DNA from: Planotetraspora thailandica
GTDB lineage: Bacteria > Actinomycetota > Actinomycetes > Streptosporangiales > Streptosporangiaceae
DNA: 64,000 nt
Assembly (NCBI RefSeq): GCF_016863335.1
Contig: NZ_BOOR01000007.1
Span: 372,001 to 436,000, forward strand
Reading direction: 5' to 3'
A program made the translations under genes and the position numbers. Shown one piece after another: positions 8,494 to 16,583 of this stretch (its first letter is position 1; each line of letters starts with the position of its first letter). Below the pieces are notes generated by a model. It saw nothing but the letters and a program-made list of their open reading frames with translations, made no database searches and had not been told where the DNA came from.

Positions 8494-9255
8494 ATGGGCG
8501 TGCGCGATCTCGTGTACAAGCTGTACGAGCGCAGGCTCGAGCGCAAGCTCTCCCCCGACCAGATCCCCCGGCACGTCGGCGTCATCGTGGACGGCAACCG
8601 GCGGTGGGCCAGGGCCATGGGGCTGCGCGACGTCAGCCACGGCCACCAGAAGGGCGCCGACAAGATCTCCGAGCTCCTGGTGTGGTGCCGGGAGGCGGGT
8701 GTCGAATACGTGACGCTGTGGTTGCTCTCGACCGACAACCTTTCCAGGGACAAGGCCGAACTCGAGCCGTTGTTGCAGGTCATCGAGGGCCTCGTGCAGG
8801 ACATCGTCGAGCAGGGCTGGCACGTCAAGCCCATGGGTTCCCTTGACCTGCTGCCCGATCACACGGCTCGTGTCCTCAAAGAGGCAAAAGAAACCACATC
8901 GCATCGTCCCGGGCTGATTGTGAACGTTGCGGTTGGGTATGGAGGAAGGCGTGAGATCGCTGATGCGGTGCGCTCCCTCCTCCAGGAGCACGCCAGCAAG
9001 GGCGCGAGCATCGAAGACCTCGTCGAGGTCCTCGATGTGGAGCACATCGCCGAGCATCTCTACACGCGCGGACTCCCCGACCCGGACCTCGTCATCCGGA
9101 CCTCGGGAGAGCAGCGACTGTCCGGATTCCTGCTCTGGCAGAGCGCCCACTCCGAGTTCTACTTCTGCGAGGCCTACTGGCCCGATTTCCGCAGGGTCGA
9201 CTTCCTGCGGGCGCTCCGTTCGTACGCCGCGCGCAACCGGCGGTACGGCTTCTAG
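8494..9255 (+). CDS. Isoprenyl transferase (cis-prenyltransferase, UppS family)
   Basis: Condenses isopentenyl diphosphate with an allylic diphosphate in Z configuration, supplying short- or long-chain lipid carrier precursors. It has GVIVDGNRRWARAMG with catalytic Asp33, STDNLSRD, NVAVGYGGRREIADA and PDLVIRTSGEQRLSGFLLWQ, ending in the usual RRYGF. Start ATG 8494 follows GGAAGAGGA; total 253 residues. The phoH gene next door matches the neighbourhood I recall for Rv1086, the short-chain Z-farnesyl diphosphate synthase of M. tuberculosis, so it may not be the main undecaprenyl diphosphate synthase. Product chain length cannot be read from sequence. Confidence 0.9.
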   Translation: MGVRDLVYKLYERRLERKLSPDQIPRHVGVIVDGNRRWARAMGLRDVSHGHQKGADKISELLVWCREAGVEYVTLWLLSTDNLSRDKAELEPLLQVIEGLVQDIVEQGWHVKPMGSLDLLPDHTARVLKEAKETTSHRPGLIVNVAVGYGGRREIADAVRSLLQEHASKGASIEDLVEVLDVEHIAEHLYTRGLPDPDLVIRTSGEQRLSGFLLWQSAHSEFYFCEAYWPDFRRVDFLRALRSYAARNRRYGF

Positions 9256-9313
9256 GCCGCCGAGATCATTTAAAACGGTATGTGAACTGCCTCTTTCGGA
9301 CAACGCCCACCTA

Positions 9314-9342
9314 TTGGGCTGCGGGGCTTCATTACGTACCGT
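9314..9342 (+). promoter_or_regulatory. Promoter upstream of phoH
   Basis: TTGGGC (9314-9319), a 17-nt spacer and TACCGT (9337-9342) predict a start point near 9349, leaving a 5' leader of about 170 nt before the phoH start. Confidence 0.5.
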
Positions 9343-9345
9343 GGT

Positions 9346-9461
9346 AGGTAAGCCGCCATCGACCAGGTCGATGGCTCTTACCTGGGGAGAGGGCCCGTCC
9401 TTGCGTCACGACCTTGCGAGGAAGGCCGGAGTCCCGGTCTGCTTCGGCAGGTCACGGGCCC
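9346..9461 (+). ncRNA. Candidate structured leader RNA of phoH
   Basis: Several nested helices lie between the promoter and phoH. AGGTAAG-CC-GCCATCGA (9346-9362) pairs with TCGATGGC-T-CTTACCT (9368-9383) around the loop CCAGG. GGGCCCGT (9391-9398) pairs with ACGGGCCC (9454-9461). The long helix encloses CCTT/AAGG (9412-9415/9422-9425), CCGG/CCGG (9426-9429/9434-9437) and CTGC-TTCG-GCAG (9439-9450, a UUCG tetraloop). This looks like a multi-helix junction, as in cis-regulatory RNAs. I cannot match it to a named family. Confidence 0.5.
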
Positions 9462-9518
9462 GGTCCGTTCACCACCAGTCAAGGCAGGGCGCCGTCTCCG
9501 GTGCCCGGGGGAGAACGC

Positions 9519-10829
9519 GTGGCAGTGTCCTCGAACAACCCGTCCGCATCCCGCACCTACGTTCTGGACACCTCGGTCCTGCTCGCTGACCCGGCGGCGA
9601 TGAACCGCTTCGACGAGCACGAGGTCGTCCTCCCGATCGTTGTCGTCACCGAGCTGGAGGCCAAGCGGCACCACCCCGAACTGGGGTACTTCGCCCGCGA
9701 GGCCCTCCGCTTCCTGGACGACCTTCGGGTGCGGCACGGGCGGTTGGATGAGCCGATGCCGATCGGCGACGGCACCATCCGGGTCGAGCTCAACCATAGT
9801 GATCCATCCGTCCTCCCGGCCGGGTTCCGTCTCGGGGACAACGACACGCGGATCCTCACGGTCGCGCAGAACCTCGCGGCCGAGGGACGCGACGTGGTCC
9901 TCGTGTCGAAGGACCTGCCGATGCGCGTCAAGGCGGCCTCCATCGGCCTGGCCGCCGAGGAGTACCGCGCGGGAATGGTGGTCGAGTCGGGCTGGACTGG
10001 CATGGCCGAGCTCCAGGTCACGACCGAAGAGGTGGAGGCGCTCTTCGAGGCCGGCTCCGCCGACCTGGAGGAGGCCCGCGAGCTTCCCTGCCACACCGGC
10101 CTGCGCCTGCTGTCGAGCCGCGGCTCCGCGCTGGGCCGCGTCATGCCGGACAAGTCCGTACGGGTGGTCCGGGGCGAGCGGGAGGTGTTCGGGCTGCGCG
10201 GCAGGTCGGCCGAGCAGCGGATCGCCCTCGACCTGCTCATGGACCCCGAGGTCGGCATCGTCTCCATGGGCGGCCGCGCCGGCACCGGCAAGTCGGCCCT
10301 GGCCCTGTGCGCGGGCCTGGAGGCGGTGCTGGAGCGCCGCCAGCACCGCAAGGTCATCGTCTTCCGCCCCCTGTACGCCGTGGGCGGCCAGGAGCTCGGC
10401 TACCTGCCCGGCTCGGAGAACGAGAAGATGGGGCCCTGGGCGCAGGCCGTCTTCGACACCCTGGGAGCCGTGACGACCCCCGAGGTGATCGAGGAGGTTC
10501 TCGACCGGGGGATGCTCGAGGTCCTGCCCCTGACCCACATCCGCGGGCGCTCGCTGCACGACGCGTTCGTCATCGTGGACGAGGCGCAGTCGCTGGAGCG
10601 CGGGGTGCTGCTGACCGTGCTGTCGCGCATCGGCGCCAACTCCCGCGTGATCCTCACCCACGACATCGCCCAGCGCGACAACCTGCGCGTCGGCCGGCAC
10701 GACGGCGTCGTGGCGGTGGTCGAGAAGCTCAAGGGCCACCCGTTGTTCGCGCACATCACGCTGACCAGGTCGGAGCGTTCTCCGATCGCCGCCCTGGTGA
10801 CGGAGATGCTGGAGAACATCGCCGTCTGA
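9519..10829 (+). CDS. PhoH family PIN-domain ATPase (PhoH2 type)
   Basis: RNA-acting ATPase of 436 residues. An N-terminal PIN nuclease domain ([36 protein letters not shown], acidic residues conserved; about 8-140) is joined to a PhoH RecA-like domain (about 200-430) with Walker A GRAGTGKS (Lys258) and Walker [13 protein letters not shown]. As I recall, mycobacterial PhoH2 shows helicase and ribonuclease activity. GTG 9519 is chosen because GGGGGAGA precedes it and the length then matches PhoH2; longer in-frame starts would extend into the structured leader. The adjacent secreted-protein gene is convergent, 6 bp away. Confidence 0.93.
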   Translation: MAVSSNNPSASRTYVLDTSVLLADPAAMNRFDEHEVVLPIVVVTELEAKRHHPELGYFAREALRFLDDLRVRHGRLDEPMPIGDGTIRVELNHSDPSVLPAGFRLGDNDTRILTVAQNLAAEGRDVVLVSKDLPMRVKAASIGLAAEEYRAGMVVESGWTGMAELQVTTEEVEALFEAGSADLEEARELPCHTGLRLLSSRGSALGRVMPDKSVRVVRGEREVFGLRGRSAEQRIALDLLMDPEVGIVSMGGRAGTGKSALALCAGLEAVLERRQHRKVIVFRPLYAVGGQELGYLPGSENEKMGPWAQAVFDTLGAVTTPEVIEEVLDRGMLEVLPLTHIRGRSLHDAFVIVDEAQSLERGVLLTVLSRIGANSRVILTHDIAQRDNLRVGRHDGVVAVVEKLKGHPLFAHITLTRSERSPIAALVTEMLENIAV

Positions 10830-10835
10830 CGACGG

Positions 10836-11432
10836 TCACGGGGGGAGACGGCCGTCCCTGGGCGCCAGATCCCAATACTCCCGGCACGTGTGGATCTGCA
10901 ATGACCGCGCGCTGCCGGGAGCCCCGTGCGCGATCTCCACGCCCCACACCTCCGAGCGCAGCCGTGCCGTACAGGTGATCTGCGCCATGGCCGGCGTGGG
11001 GATCTTCCCTCCGCTGACGAAGACGCGCACGAGCAGGCTCGGCGAGACGCCTGGGTCGTTGCGGCTGCTGGGGTCGCGTACCAGCTGCACCTGCGTGAGT
11101 TCGAGCCCGTCCAGTTCGGTGGTCAGGCCTTCCGCGGGCATGTCGCGCGCCTCGAACAGGGCGGTTATCAGGTCGTTGACGTACTGCGAGCCGATGGGCA
11201 CGGTCGTCAGGTGCAACCGCCCCTCGCGCACGAGGTAGATGCGGGAGACCGCGGAGGCCCCGCGCGCGACGGGGGCGGGACCGGCGTCCATGACCCCGGT
11301 GGGGGCCACCCCGCAGGCCGCGCACACGGCGGTGCAGATCGCGGTGAAGAGCGCCGCCGCGAATCGGGCGGCACGCCGGGGGCCGGGGCTTCGCGTGGCG
11401 GCCCAGATGTCCGCGCTCATGACCGCGCTCAT
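10836..11432 (-). CDS. Secreted or lipoprotein-like protein of the AfsQ-like operon
   Basis: Exported protein of 198 residues, last gene of an operon with a response regulator and sensor kinase; its ATG overlaps the kinase stop by 4 bp. An N-terminal hydrophobic segment (FAAALFTAICTAVCAACG, about residues 23-42) ends in Cys, but the lipobox is atypical because residue -3 is Cys. The mature part (SRIYLVREGRLHLTTVPIGS, later QVQLVRDPSS) resembles GerMN-type domains (tentative). A lipoprotein-like gene also follows afsQ2 in Streptomyces coelicolor as I recall, suggesting it modulates the sensor. Confidence 0.7.
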   Translation of the reverse strand: MSAVMSADIWAATRSPGPRRAARFAAALFTAICTAVCAACGVAPTGVMDAGPAPVARGASAVSRIYLVREGRLHLTTVPIGSQYVNDLITALFEARDMPAEGLTTELDGLELTQVQLVRDPSSRNDPGVSPSLLVRVFVSGGKIPTPAMAQITCTARLRSEVWGVEIAHGAPGSARSLQIHTCREYWDLAPRDGRLPP

Positions 11433-12859
11433 GACCGGGGGATCCGCAACCGGAAGAGGGTGCCCGGCGTACACCGTTCCACGGTGAGGGTGCCGTCGTG
11501 CAGCTCCGCGTTGGCCTTGGCGATCGCCAGCCCCAGTCCGCTGCCCCCGCTCCGCGCCCGGCCGGATCCGGCCTTGAAGAACCTGTCGAAGACGTGGGGC
11601 AGCGCGTGCTCGGGGATGCCCTCCCCGTGGTCGCGGACGCTGATCACCAGCTCACCCTTGATCACCTCTGCGCGGACCTCCACGGGCGGGAGGCCGTGGT
11701 TCAGGGCGTTGCCCACGAGGTTGGCGACGATCACGTCGAACCGGCGTGAATCGACTGAGAACCTCAGGCCCACCGGGGTCGTGAGCTTCACCTGACCCGC
11801 CCAGCCGCGCACCTCCAGTGCGTCGGCCAGCGCGACGCCCACGTCGACCCTCTCCTTGCGGAGCACCACCGCGCCCGCGTCGAAACGGCTGATCTCGATC
11901 AGGTGCTCCACCAGCACGCGCAGCCGTTCGATCTCGCGGATCACGATGAGTATCGCCTCCCCGGCGTCTCCGGGCAGCCGGGAGGCGTCCTCGGCGAGCA
12001 TGTCCGTCACCGCCGTCATGGCGGTCAGCGGCGTGCGCAGCTCGTGGGAGACGTCAGCGACGAAGCGGCGCGACATCGACTCGAGTGTGCGCAGCTCCGA
12101 GACCGTCTGCTCCAGCGCCGCCGCGGTCTCGTTGAACGTCGCGGTCAGCTCGGCCAGCTCGTCGCGTCCCCGTACGGGAAGCCGGACGCGAAGATCACCG
12201 GAGCCGAGCGCGCGGGCGGCGACGCCGAGCCTGCGCACGGGAAGCAGTACCCGCCGGGCCGAGAGCAGGGCCCCGGTCAGGGCGATCGTCAGGGTGATGC
12301 CCCCGGCCTGGGCCAGGGCGTTGCGCAGGCGGACCAGGACGCCTTCCTCGTCGGCGAGGGAGAAGAACACATAGGCGGTGAGACCGGTCGCCTCCTGCGT
12401 GCCGCTCCGGTTGACCCGCTGGATCTGGGACCCCACGAGCAGGAGCGGCTCGTGGCGGATGCTCAGGTGCTGGTAGGCGAGCCGCCTGCCGGCCAGCTCG
12501 CGGAACGGGCCGGGCACGTCGGTCAAGGTGTACCGGCTCCCCGGGCTCACGTACCGGCTCCCGCCATAGGTCATGATCACCGTACGGCCGGGGCCGCTCA
12601 GGGACCTGGCGAGGGCCGCCAGGTCGTCGTCGGTGACGGCGGGACCGTTCGGCCACACGACGTCGCCGAGACCGATCGGCAGGACCGCCGACGACAGCGT
12701 GTCGCGCACGTCGGCGACGTCGGTGCGCTCGGCCCTGCCGAGCAGTTCCCTGCGCACGAGGTGGTATCCCAGCCCGGCCACCATGGCTGACGCGGTGATC
12801 GCGACGAGGGTGAAGGTGATCACCAGCCGCCCCCGCAGGCCGGTGGGCAGCCAGCTCAT
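11429..12859 (-). CDS. Sensor histidine kinase, AfsQ2-like
   Basis: Membrane sensor kinase of 476 residues. TM1 is at about 12-34, an extracytoplasmic sensor region at about 35-178 and TM2 at about 185-205. HAMP follows (LLPVRRLGVAARALGSGDLR). The HisKA box FVADVSHELRTPLTAM has phospho-acceptor His272, and HATPase motifs are NLVGNALNHG, DHGEGIPEHALPHVFDRFF and GSGLGLAIAKA. Its ATG overlaps the response-regulator stop by 4 bp (ATGA), so the genes are coupled. AfsQ2 similarity rests mainly on its partner and gene order. The signal sensed is unknown. Confidence 0.9.
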   Translation of the reverse strand: MSWLPTGLRGRLVITFTLVAITASAMVAGLGYHLVRRELLGRAERTDVADVRDTLSSAVLPIGLGDVVWPNGPAVTDDDLAALARSLSGPGRTVIMTYGGSRYVSPGSRYTLTDVPGPFRELAGRRLAYQHLSIRHEPLLLVGSQIQRVNRSGTQEATGLTAYVFFSLADEEGVLVRLRNALAQAGGITLTIALTGALLSARRVLLPVRRLGVAARALGSGDLRVRLPVRGRDELAELTATFNETAAALEQTVSELRTLESMSRRFVADVSHELRTPLTAMTAVTDMLAEDASRLPGDAGEAILIVIREIERLRVLVEHLIEISRFDAGAVVLRKERVDVGVALADALEVRGWAGQVKLTTPVGLRFSVDSRRFDVIVANLVGNALNHGLPPVEVRAEVIKGELVISVRDHGEGIPEHALPHVFDRFFKAGSGRARSGGSGLGLAIAKANAELHDGTLTVERCTPGTLFRLRIPRS

Positions 12860-13530
12860 GGGGGACTGAAGCGGTACCCGAAACCGCGGACCGTGTGGAT
12901 GAATACCGGGTCGGCGGGCACCGGTTCGATCTTGGCCCGGATGCGCTGCACGCACGCGTCGACCAGCCGGGAGTCCGCCAGATGCGTGTGGTCCCAGACG
13001 GCGCGCAGCAGGTAGCGGCGGTTGAGCACCTGGCCTGGGTGGCGCACGAGCTCGAGCAGCAGCCGCAGCTCGGTCGGCGTGAGGTGGATCTCGCGACCCT
13101 GGAGGCTGATCTTGAGCGCACCGCGGTCGATGACCAGGTCGCCGAAGGTGACGCGGTCGGCGGAGGCGAACTCCAGCCGCCGCAATATCGCCCGGATGCG
13201 GGCGTCGAGCACGCGCGGCTCGACCGGCTTGACCACGTAGTCGTCCGCGCCGGCCTCCAGGCCGACGACCACGTCCAGGTCGTCGCCGCGGGCGGTGAGC
13301 AGGATGACGGGCAGCGAGTCGAGCTTGCGGATGCGGCGGCACACCTCGACCCCGTCGATGCCCGGGAGCATCACGTCCAGGATGACGATCTCGGGCCGCC
13401 GGCCGCGGATGTGCTCGAGGGCGTCCTCACCGGTCGCGTACGAGGTCACCGCGTGGCCCTGGCGTGCGAGTGCGAGCTCCAGACCGGCGCGGACCGAGGG
13501 GTCGTCTTCGACGAGGAGGATGCCTGCCAC
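12856..13530 (-). CDS. OmpR-family response regulator, AfsQ1-like
   Basis: Two-component transcription factor of 224 residues. The receiver domain has the acidic pair EDD (8-10), phospho-acceptor Asp52 in VILDVMLPGIDG and KPVEPRVLDARIRAILRR. The C-terminal winged helix (LTPTELRLLLELVRHPGQVL, then VRGFGYRF) binds DNA. GLEAGADDYVVKPV and SRLVDACVQRIRAKIEPVP closely match Streptomyces AfsQ1 as I remember it, a regulator of nitrogen and antibiotic responses. GTG 13530 follows CATAAT by 6 nt with no ribosome binding site, so the mRNA may be leaderless. Confidence 0.9.
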   Translation of the reverse strand: MAGILLVEDDPSVRAGLELALARQGHAVTSYATGEDALEHIRGRRPEIVILDVMLPGIDGVEVCRRIRKLDSLPVILLTARGDDLDVVVGLEAGADDYVVKPVEPRVLDARIRAILRRLEFASADRVTFGDLVIDRGALKISLQGREIHLTPTELRLLLELVRHPGQVLNRRYLLRAVWDHTHLADSRLVDACVQRIRAKIEPVPADPVFIHTVRGFGYRFSPP

Positions 13531-13654
13531 GCGGTCATTATGGACGCGGCATGTCGATCTCCCTTCTGATACATGAAAATGTGACATCTGGTGCAACGGG
13601 TACCGAAGGGGGATCGCATGTCGATGGGGCCGGCGCGACCACGTTGACGGATGA

Positions 13655-13670
13655 TGTGAGCAAAATCACA
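13655..13670. promoter_or_regulatory. CRP/FNR-type binding site
   Basis: TGTGAGCAAAATCACA matches the CRP consensus TGTGA-N6-TCACA perfectly. It lies between the divergent AfsQ1-like gene and the transglycosylase gene, 108 bp before the latter's chosen start. The rest of the roughly 247-bp gap holds no gene. Confidence 0.7.
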
Positions 13671-13777
13671 TTTCAAAGGAAAGTCCATGTGGGTGGGGGA
13701 TTAGGTCAAGGCAACACCAACCGTCTTCCACGATTGGGTTGCGCAACACCCCCCAAGACAGGGCAAGCTCATTTGCC

Positions 13778-14539
13778 GTGAGCTCTGGTCAGCAGCTGAA
13801 GGATGCCCCGTCCTCGTCGCGTTCTCGCTCGCGGTCGAAAAAGCAGGATGCCCGCCCGAAGCGGCAGGACGTCCGGCCGGACCTGCCTGAGGCCCCCTCC
13901 GGTCCCCGATGGCTGACCCCCAAGCGGGTCGCCGGCATCGGCCTCACCGTCGCCGTCCTCGCCGGCGGCACGGCCTACGTGGTCCGCACGGCCATCGACA
14001 ACGCGAACGCCCCGAAGAACGTGCTCACCCTCGAGGACATCGCGAAGGCCGATCCGTACGCGCCCAACCCGGAGAACGACGCCCTCAAGGCGCAGGCCGC
14101 GCAGGCCCTGAAAGAGGCCGAGCTCAAGGCGGTCACCGACGGCCGCAAGGCCGACCTCGACCCGGTGAAGATCGTCAAGAAGGCGCCGGCCGGCGGCGGC
14201 TTCAACTCGGTCGCCTTCCCGGCGGGATCCAACCCCGACCCCGGCAGCAACAAGGCCCTCGGAAAGCAGATGGCCGAGGCTAAGGGCTGGGCCGCCGACT
14301 GGGGCTGCCTGGAGAAGCTCTGGGACAAGGAAAGCCACTGGAACGAGCGGGCGATGAACAGCTACAGCGGTGCCTACGGCATCCCGCAGTCGCTGCCCGG
14401 CAGCAAGATGGCCAGCGCCGGCTCCGACTGGCAGACCAACCCCGCCACGCAGATCAAGTGGGGCCTGGGATACATCGCCGGCCGGTACGGCACTCCCTGC
14501 AGCGCCTGGGCGCACTCGCAGTCCACCGGCTGGTACTAG
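13778..14539 (+). CDS. Membrane-anchored lytic transglycosylase-like protein
   Basis: Cell-wall hydrolase candidate of 253 residues. A charged Ser/Arg/Lys-rich N-terminus precedes a signal-anchor helix (RVAGIGLTVAVLAGGTAYVV, about 50-70), then an Ala/Lys/Glu-rich helical linker. The C-terminal ~95-residue SLT-like domain has a likely catalytic Glu in LWDKESHWNERAMN and AYGIPQSLPGSKM. It ends in TQIKWGLGYIAGRYGTPC and AWAHSQSTGWY, as in actinobacterial SceD/transglycosylase proteins. The start is uncertain: GTG 13778 or TTG 13739, neither with a good ribosome binding site. The upstream CRP site resembles control of the cell-wall hydrolase gene rpfA in mycobacteria (known from memory, applied by inference). 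Confidence 0.85.
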   Translation: MSSGQQLKDAPSSSRSRSRSKKQDARPKRQDVRPDLPEAPSGPRWLTPKRVAGIGLTVAVLAGGTAYVVRTAIDNANAPKNVLTLEDIAKADPYAPNPENDALKAQAAQALKEAELKAVTDGRKADLDPVKIVKKAPAGGGFNSVAFPAGSNPDPGSNKALGKQMAEAKGWAADWGCLEKLWDKESHWNERAMNSYSGAYGIPQSLPGSKMASAGSDWQTNPATQIKWGLGYIAGRYGTPCSAWAHSQSTGWY

Positions 14540-14547
14540 ACGCCGAG

Positions 14548-14574
14548 GGCGGGCGGTGAAAGCCACCCGCCCGC
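14548..14574 (+). terminator. GC-rich hairpin terminator after the transglycosylase gene
   Basis: GCGGGCGGTG (14549-14558) pairs with CACCCGCCCGC (14564-14574) with one bulged base and a short AAAGC loop. There is no U-tract, as is common in actinomycetes. Confidence 0.55.
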
Positions 14575-14657
14575 GCCATCTATTGTCTGGTCAGGTTTGG
14601 TCGACCTTTCGGCAAGCCTGAGCGGATCGCGATGGCTCGCATTGCACCCTTGGCCTC

Positions 14658-16583
14658 ATGGGTGTGAAGGTCAGCGTGGTCGTGCCCGTGTTCAATCCCG
14701 GGTTGGCGGACGACGCCTTCGGCGCGTGCGTGCGCTCACTGCTCGAGCAGTCGCTTCCGCCGGAAGAGTACGAGGTCGTCTTCGCCGACGACGGGTCTGC
14801 CGACGAGACGCGCAGGCGGCTCGACGCGATCGCCGTCAACAGGCCCAACGTCCGCGTTCTGCGTCTCGACTCCGGCGGGTCGCCTGCCCGGGCCCGCAAC
14901 CTGGGGCTTTCGGTCGCCCGCGGCGACTACGTCTACCTGATGAACCAGTACGACCGGCTGGAGAGCTCCGCCCTGGAGCACATGTACGGCATGGCCGTGG
15001 AGACCGACGCGGACGTGCTGGTCGGCAGGCTGGTGGACGGCGGGCCGCCCTTGTCGGCCTTCACGAAGAACGAGCCGCGCGCCGACGTCGTGCGTGACCA
15101 CCTCCTGGCGTTGCCGACGGCGCACAAGCTGTTCAACCGCGAGTTCCTGGAGGCCCGGCAACTCCGCTTCCCGGACCGGCCGTTGTCGGAGCAGTCGTTC
15201 GTGACCCGCGCCTACCTCGCGGCGAAAGTGGTCGCGATCCTGGCCGGGGAGGTCTGCTGCCACCTCGGGCCGGCGGAGGAGGAGACGCCCGGCGCGGAGC
15301 AACTGTTCGACGGCCTGCACGCGATTCTCGACGTCGTCGACGCCTACACCGCGCCCGGACGCCAGCGCGACCGCATCTACGCGCACTGGTACCGCGTGCT
15401 CGGGCTGCGCCGGCTGGGAGGCAACCGGTTCCTGGCCGCCTCCACCGAGGAGCGCGCCGCGCTTTTCGCCTTCCTCCGCCGCCTGACCATCGAGAGGTTC
15501 CCGCCCGCCCTGGACGGCCACCTGCCGGTCCATCAGCGGGCCAGGGTGGCGCTGCTGCGCCACGGCAGGTACGGGTCTCTGGTCGAGCTCGCCGAGGCCT
15601 ATCAGGGCACCAGGTTGCGCGCCGAACTGCGCGACGTGCGCTGGGAGCAGAGCGTGCTCGCCCTCGACCTCGGCGTCGAGATCGTGCGGGCCGACGGCAC
15701 TCCGCTGTGGTTCCGCGACGACGGCGGACGGTTGCTGTGGACTCCCCTGGTGCCGATGGACGGGCTGCTCGACCGGGAGGCGGCCGACGTCACCGACGCC
15801 GCGCGTAAGGCCCGCATGGAGGTCTACATTCGCGACGCGGAAAGCGGCGTCATGTACTTCCTCCCGGTGACCTGCTCGGTCGGCCGGGCGTCCGTGGGCG
15901 ACCAGGTGCGCGTGTGGGCGTGCGGCGAGGCCCGGCTCGACGTGGGGTCGGCGGCGCTCGGCCGGCCGCTGCGCCCGGGGCTCTGGGAGGTCCATGTGCG
16001 GATGCGCGGCGTGCATCCCGGCCGCACCAGGGTCGCGCGGCCCGGCATGACGATGAACTGCGCGGGCGTGCTCGCCGAGCACCCCCGGCGGCTGGTGATG
16101 CCGTGCTGGTCCAAGCGCGGCGAGCTGAGCGTCTGCGTCGAGCCGAAGTCATTTCCCGAGTCGATCGCCCTCGTTTCTTCGAAGGCGTCGGTCGCCCGCC
16201 AGGAAGGGCACGTGTTCGTCGTCGTGCCCGTGCCGTACGTGCCGCCCAGCGGCGGGCCCGCGGCGGAGCTGGTGCTGCGGGAGCGCGACGGGCGCGGGCG
16301 CAGCATGGCGGTGCCCGCCCTCGTCGAGCCGGGCATCCCGGGACGGGTGGCCGGCCAGCTGATCGCCAAGGTGCCGGTGAGCCGGATGGGCGGAGACGAC
16401 ACGCTCGGGCCGGGGTCGTGGCGGCCGAGCCTGCGGATCGGGGAGAGGGACGTCGACCTGCTGTTCGGCCTCGCGGTGGGCCGCGGCGGGCAGGTGCGCG
16501 TCCTGCCCGCCGGGACGCGGCCGGCTCCGCCTCTGCTGAGGAGGCTCGCCGGCCGGATCCGCCGCTACCGGCCGAGCAGGTGA
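14658..16583 (+). CDS. Family 2 glycosyltransferase with long C-terminal extension
   Basis: GT-A fold transferase of 641 residues, probably cytoplasmic and envelope-related. Residues 1-230 form the catalytic domain: VKVSVVVPVFNPG, EVVFADDGSADETRRRLD and GSPARARNLGLSVARGDYVY. The position that usually carries the metal-binding Asp-rich motif reads LMNQYDRL, so one expected acidic residue is replaced and metal binding may be altered. Residues 330-620 contain beta-rich repeats (LWEVHVRMRGVHPGRTRVAR), as in teichoic-acid-related GT2 proteins. Its 3' end overlaps the convergent hydrolase gene by 19 bp. Acceptor and sugar are unknown. Confidence 0.85.
   Translation: MGVKVSVVVPVFNPGLADDAFGACVRSLLEQSLPPEEYEVVFADDGSADETRRRLDAIAVNRPNVRVLRLDSGGSPARARNLGLSVARGDYVYLMNQYDRLESSALEHMYGMAVETDADVLVGRLVDGGPPLSAFTKNEPRADVVRDHLLALPTAHKLFNREFLEARQLRFPDRPLSEQSFVTRAYLAAKVVAILAGEVCCHLGPAEEETPGAEQLFDGLHAILDVVDAYTAPGRQRDRIYAHWYRVLGLRRLGGNRFLAASTEERAALFAFLRRLTIERFPPALDGHLPVHQRARVALLRHGRYGSLVELAEAYQGTRLRAELRDVRWEQSVLALDLGVEIVRADGTPLWFRDDGGRLLWTPLVPMDGLLDREAADVTDAARKARMEVYIRDAESGVMYFLPVTCSVGRASVGDQVRVWACGEARLDVGSAALGRPLRPGLWEVHVRMRGVHPGRTRVARPGMTMNCAGVLAEHPRRLVMPCWSKRGELSVCVEPKSFPESIALVSSKASVARQEGHVFVVVPVPYVPPSGGPAAELVLRERDGRGRSMAVPALVEPGIPGRVAGQLIAKVPVSRMGGDDTLGPGSWRPSLRIGERDVDLLFGLAVGRGGQVRVLPAGTRPAPPLLRRLAGRIRRYRPSR

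Noticed and set aside
9346-9461. RNase P RNA or c-di-AMP riboswitch upstream of phoH
   Set aside because: A GAGGAAGGCCGGAGTCC stretch recalls an RNase P motif, but the region is far too short and lacks the other conserved segments; c-di-AMP (ydaO) motifs are also absent.
16565-16583. Sequencing frameshift at the glycosyltransferase/hydrolase ends
   Set aside because: The 19-bp tail-to-tail overlap is compatible with both proteins ending normally; no sign of an error.
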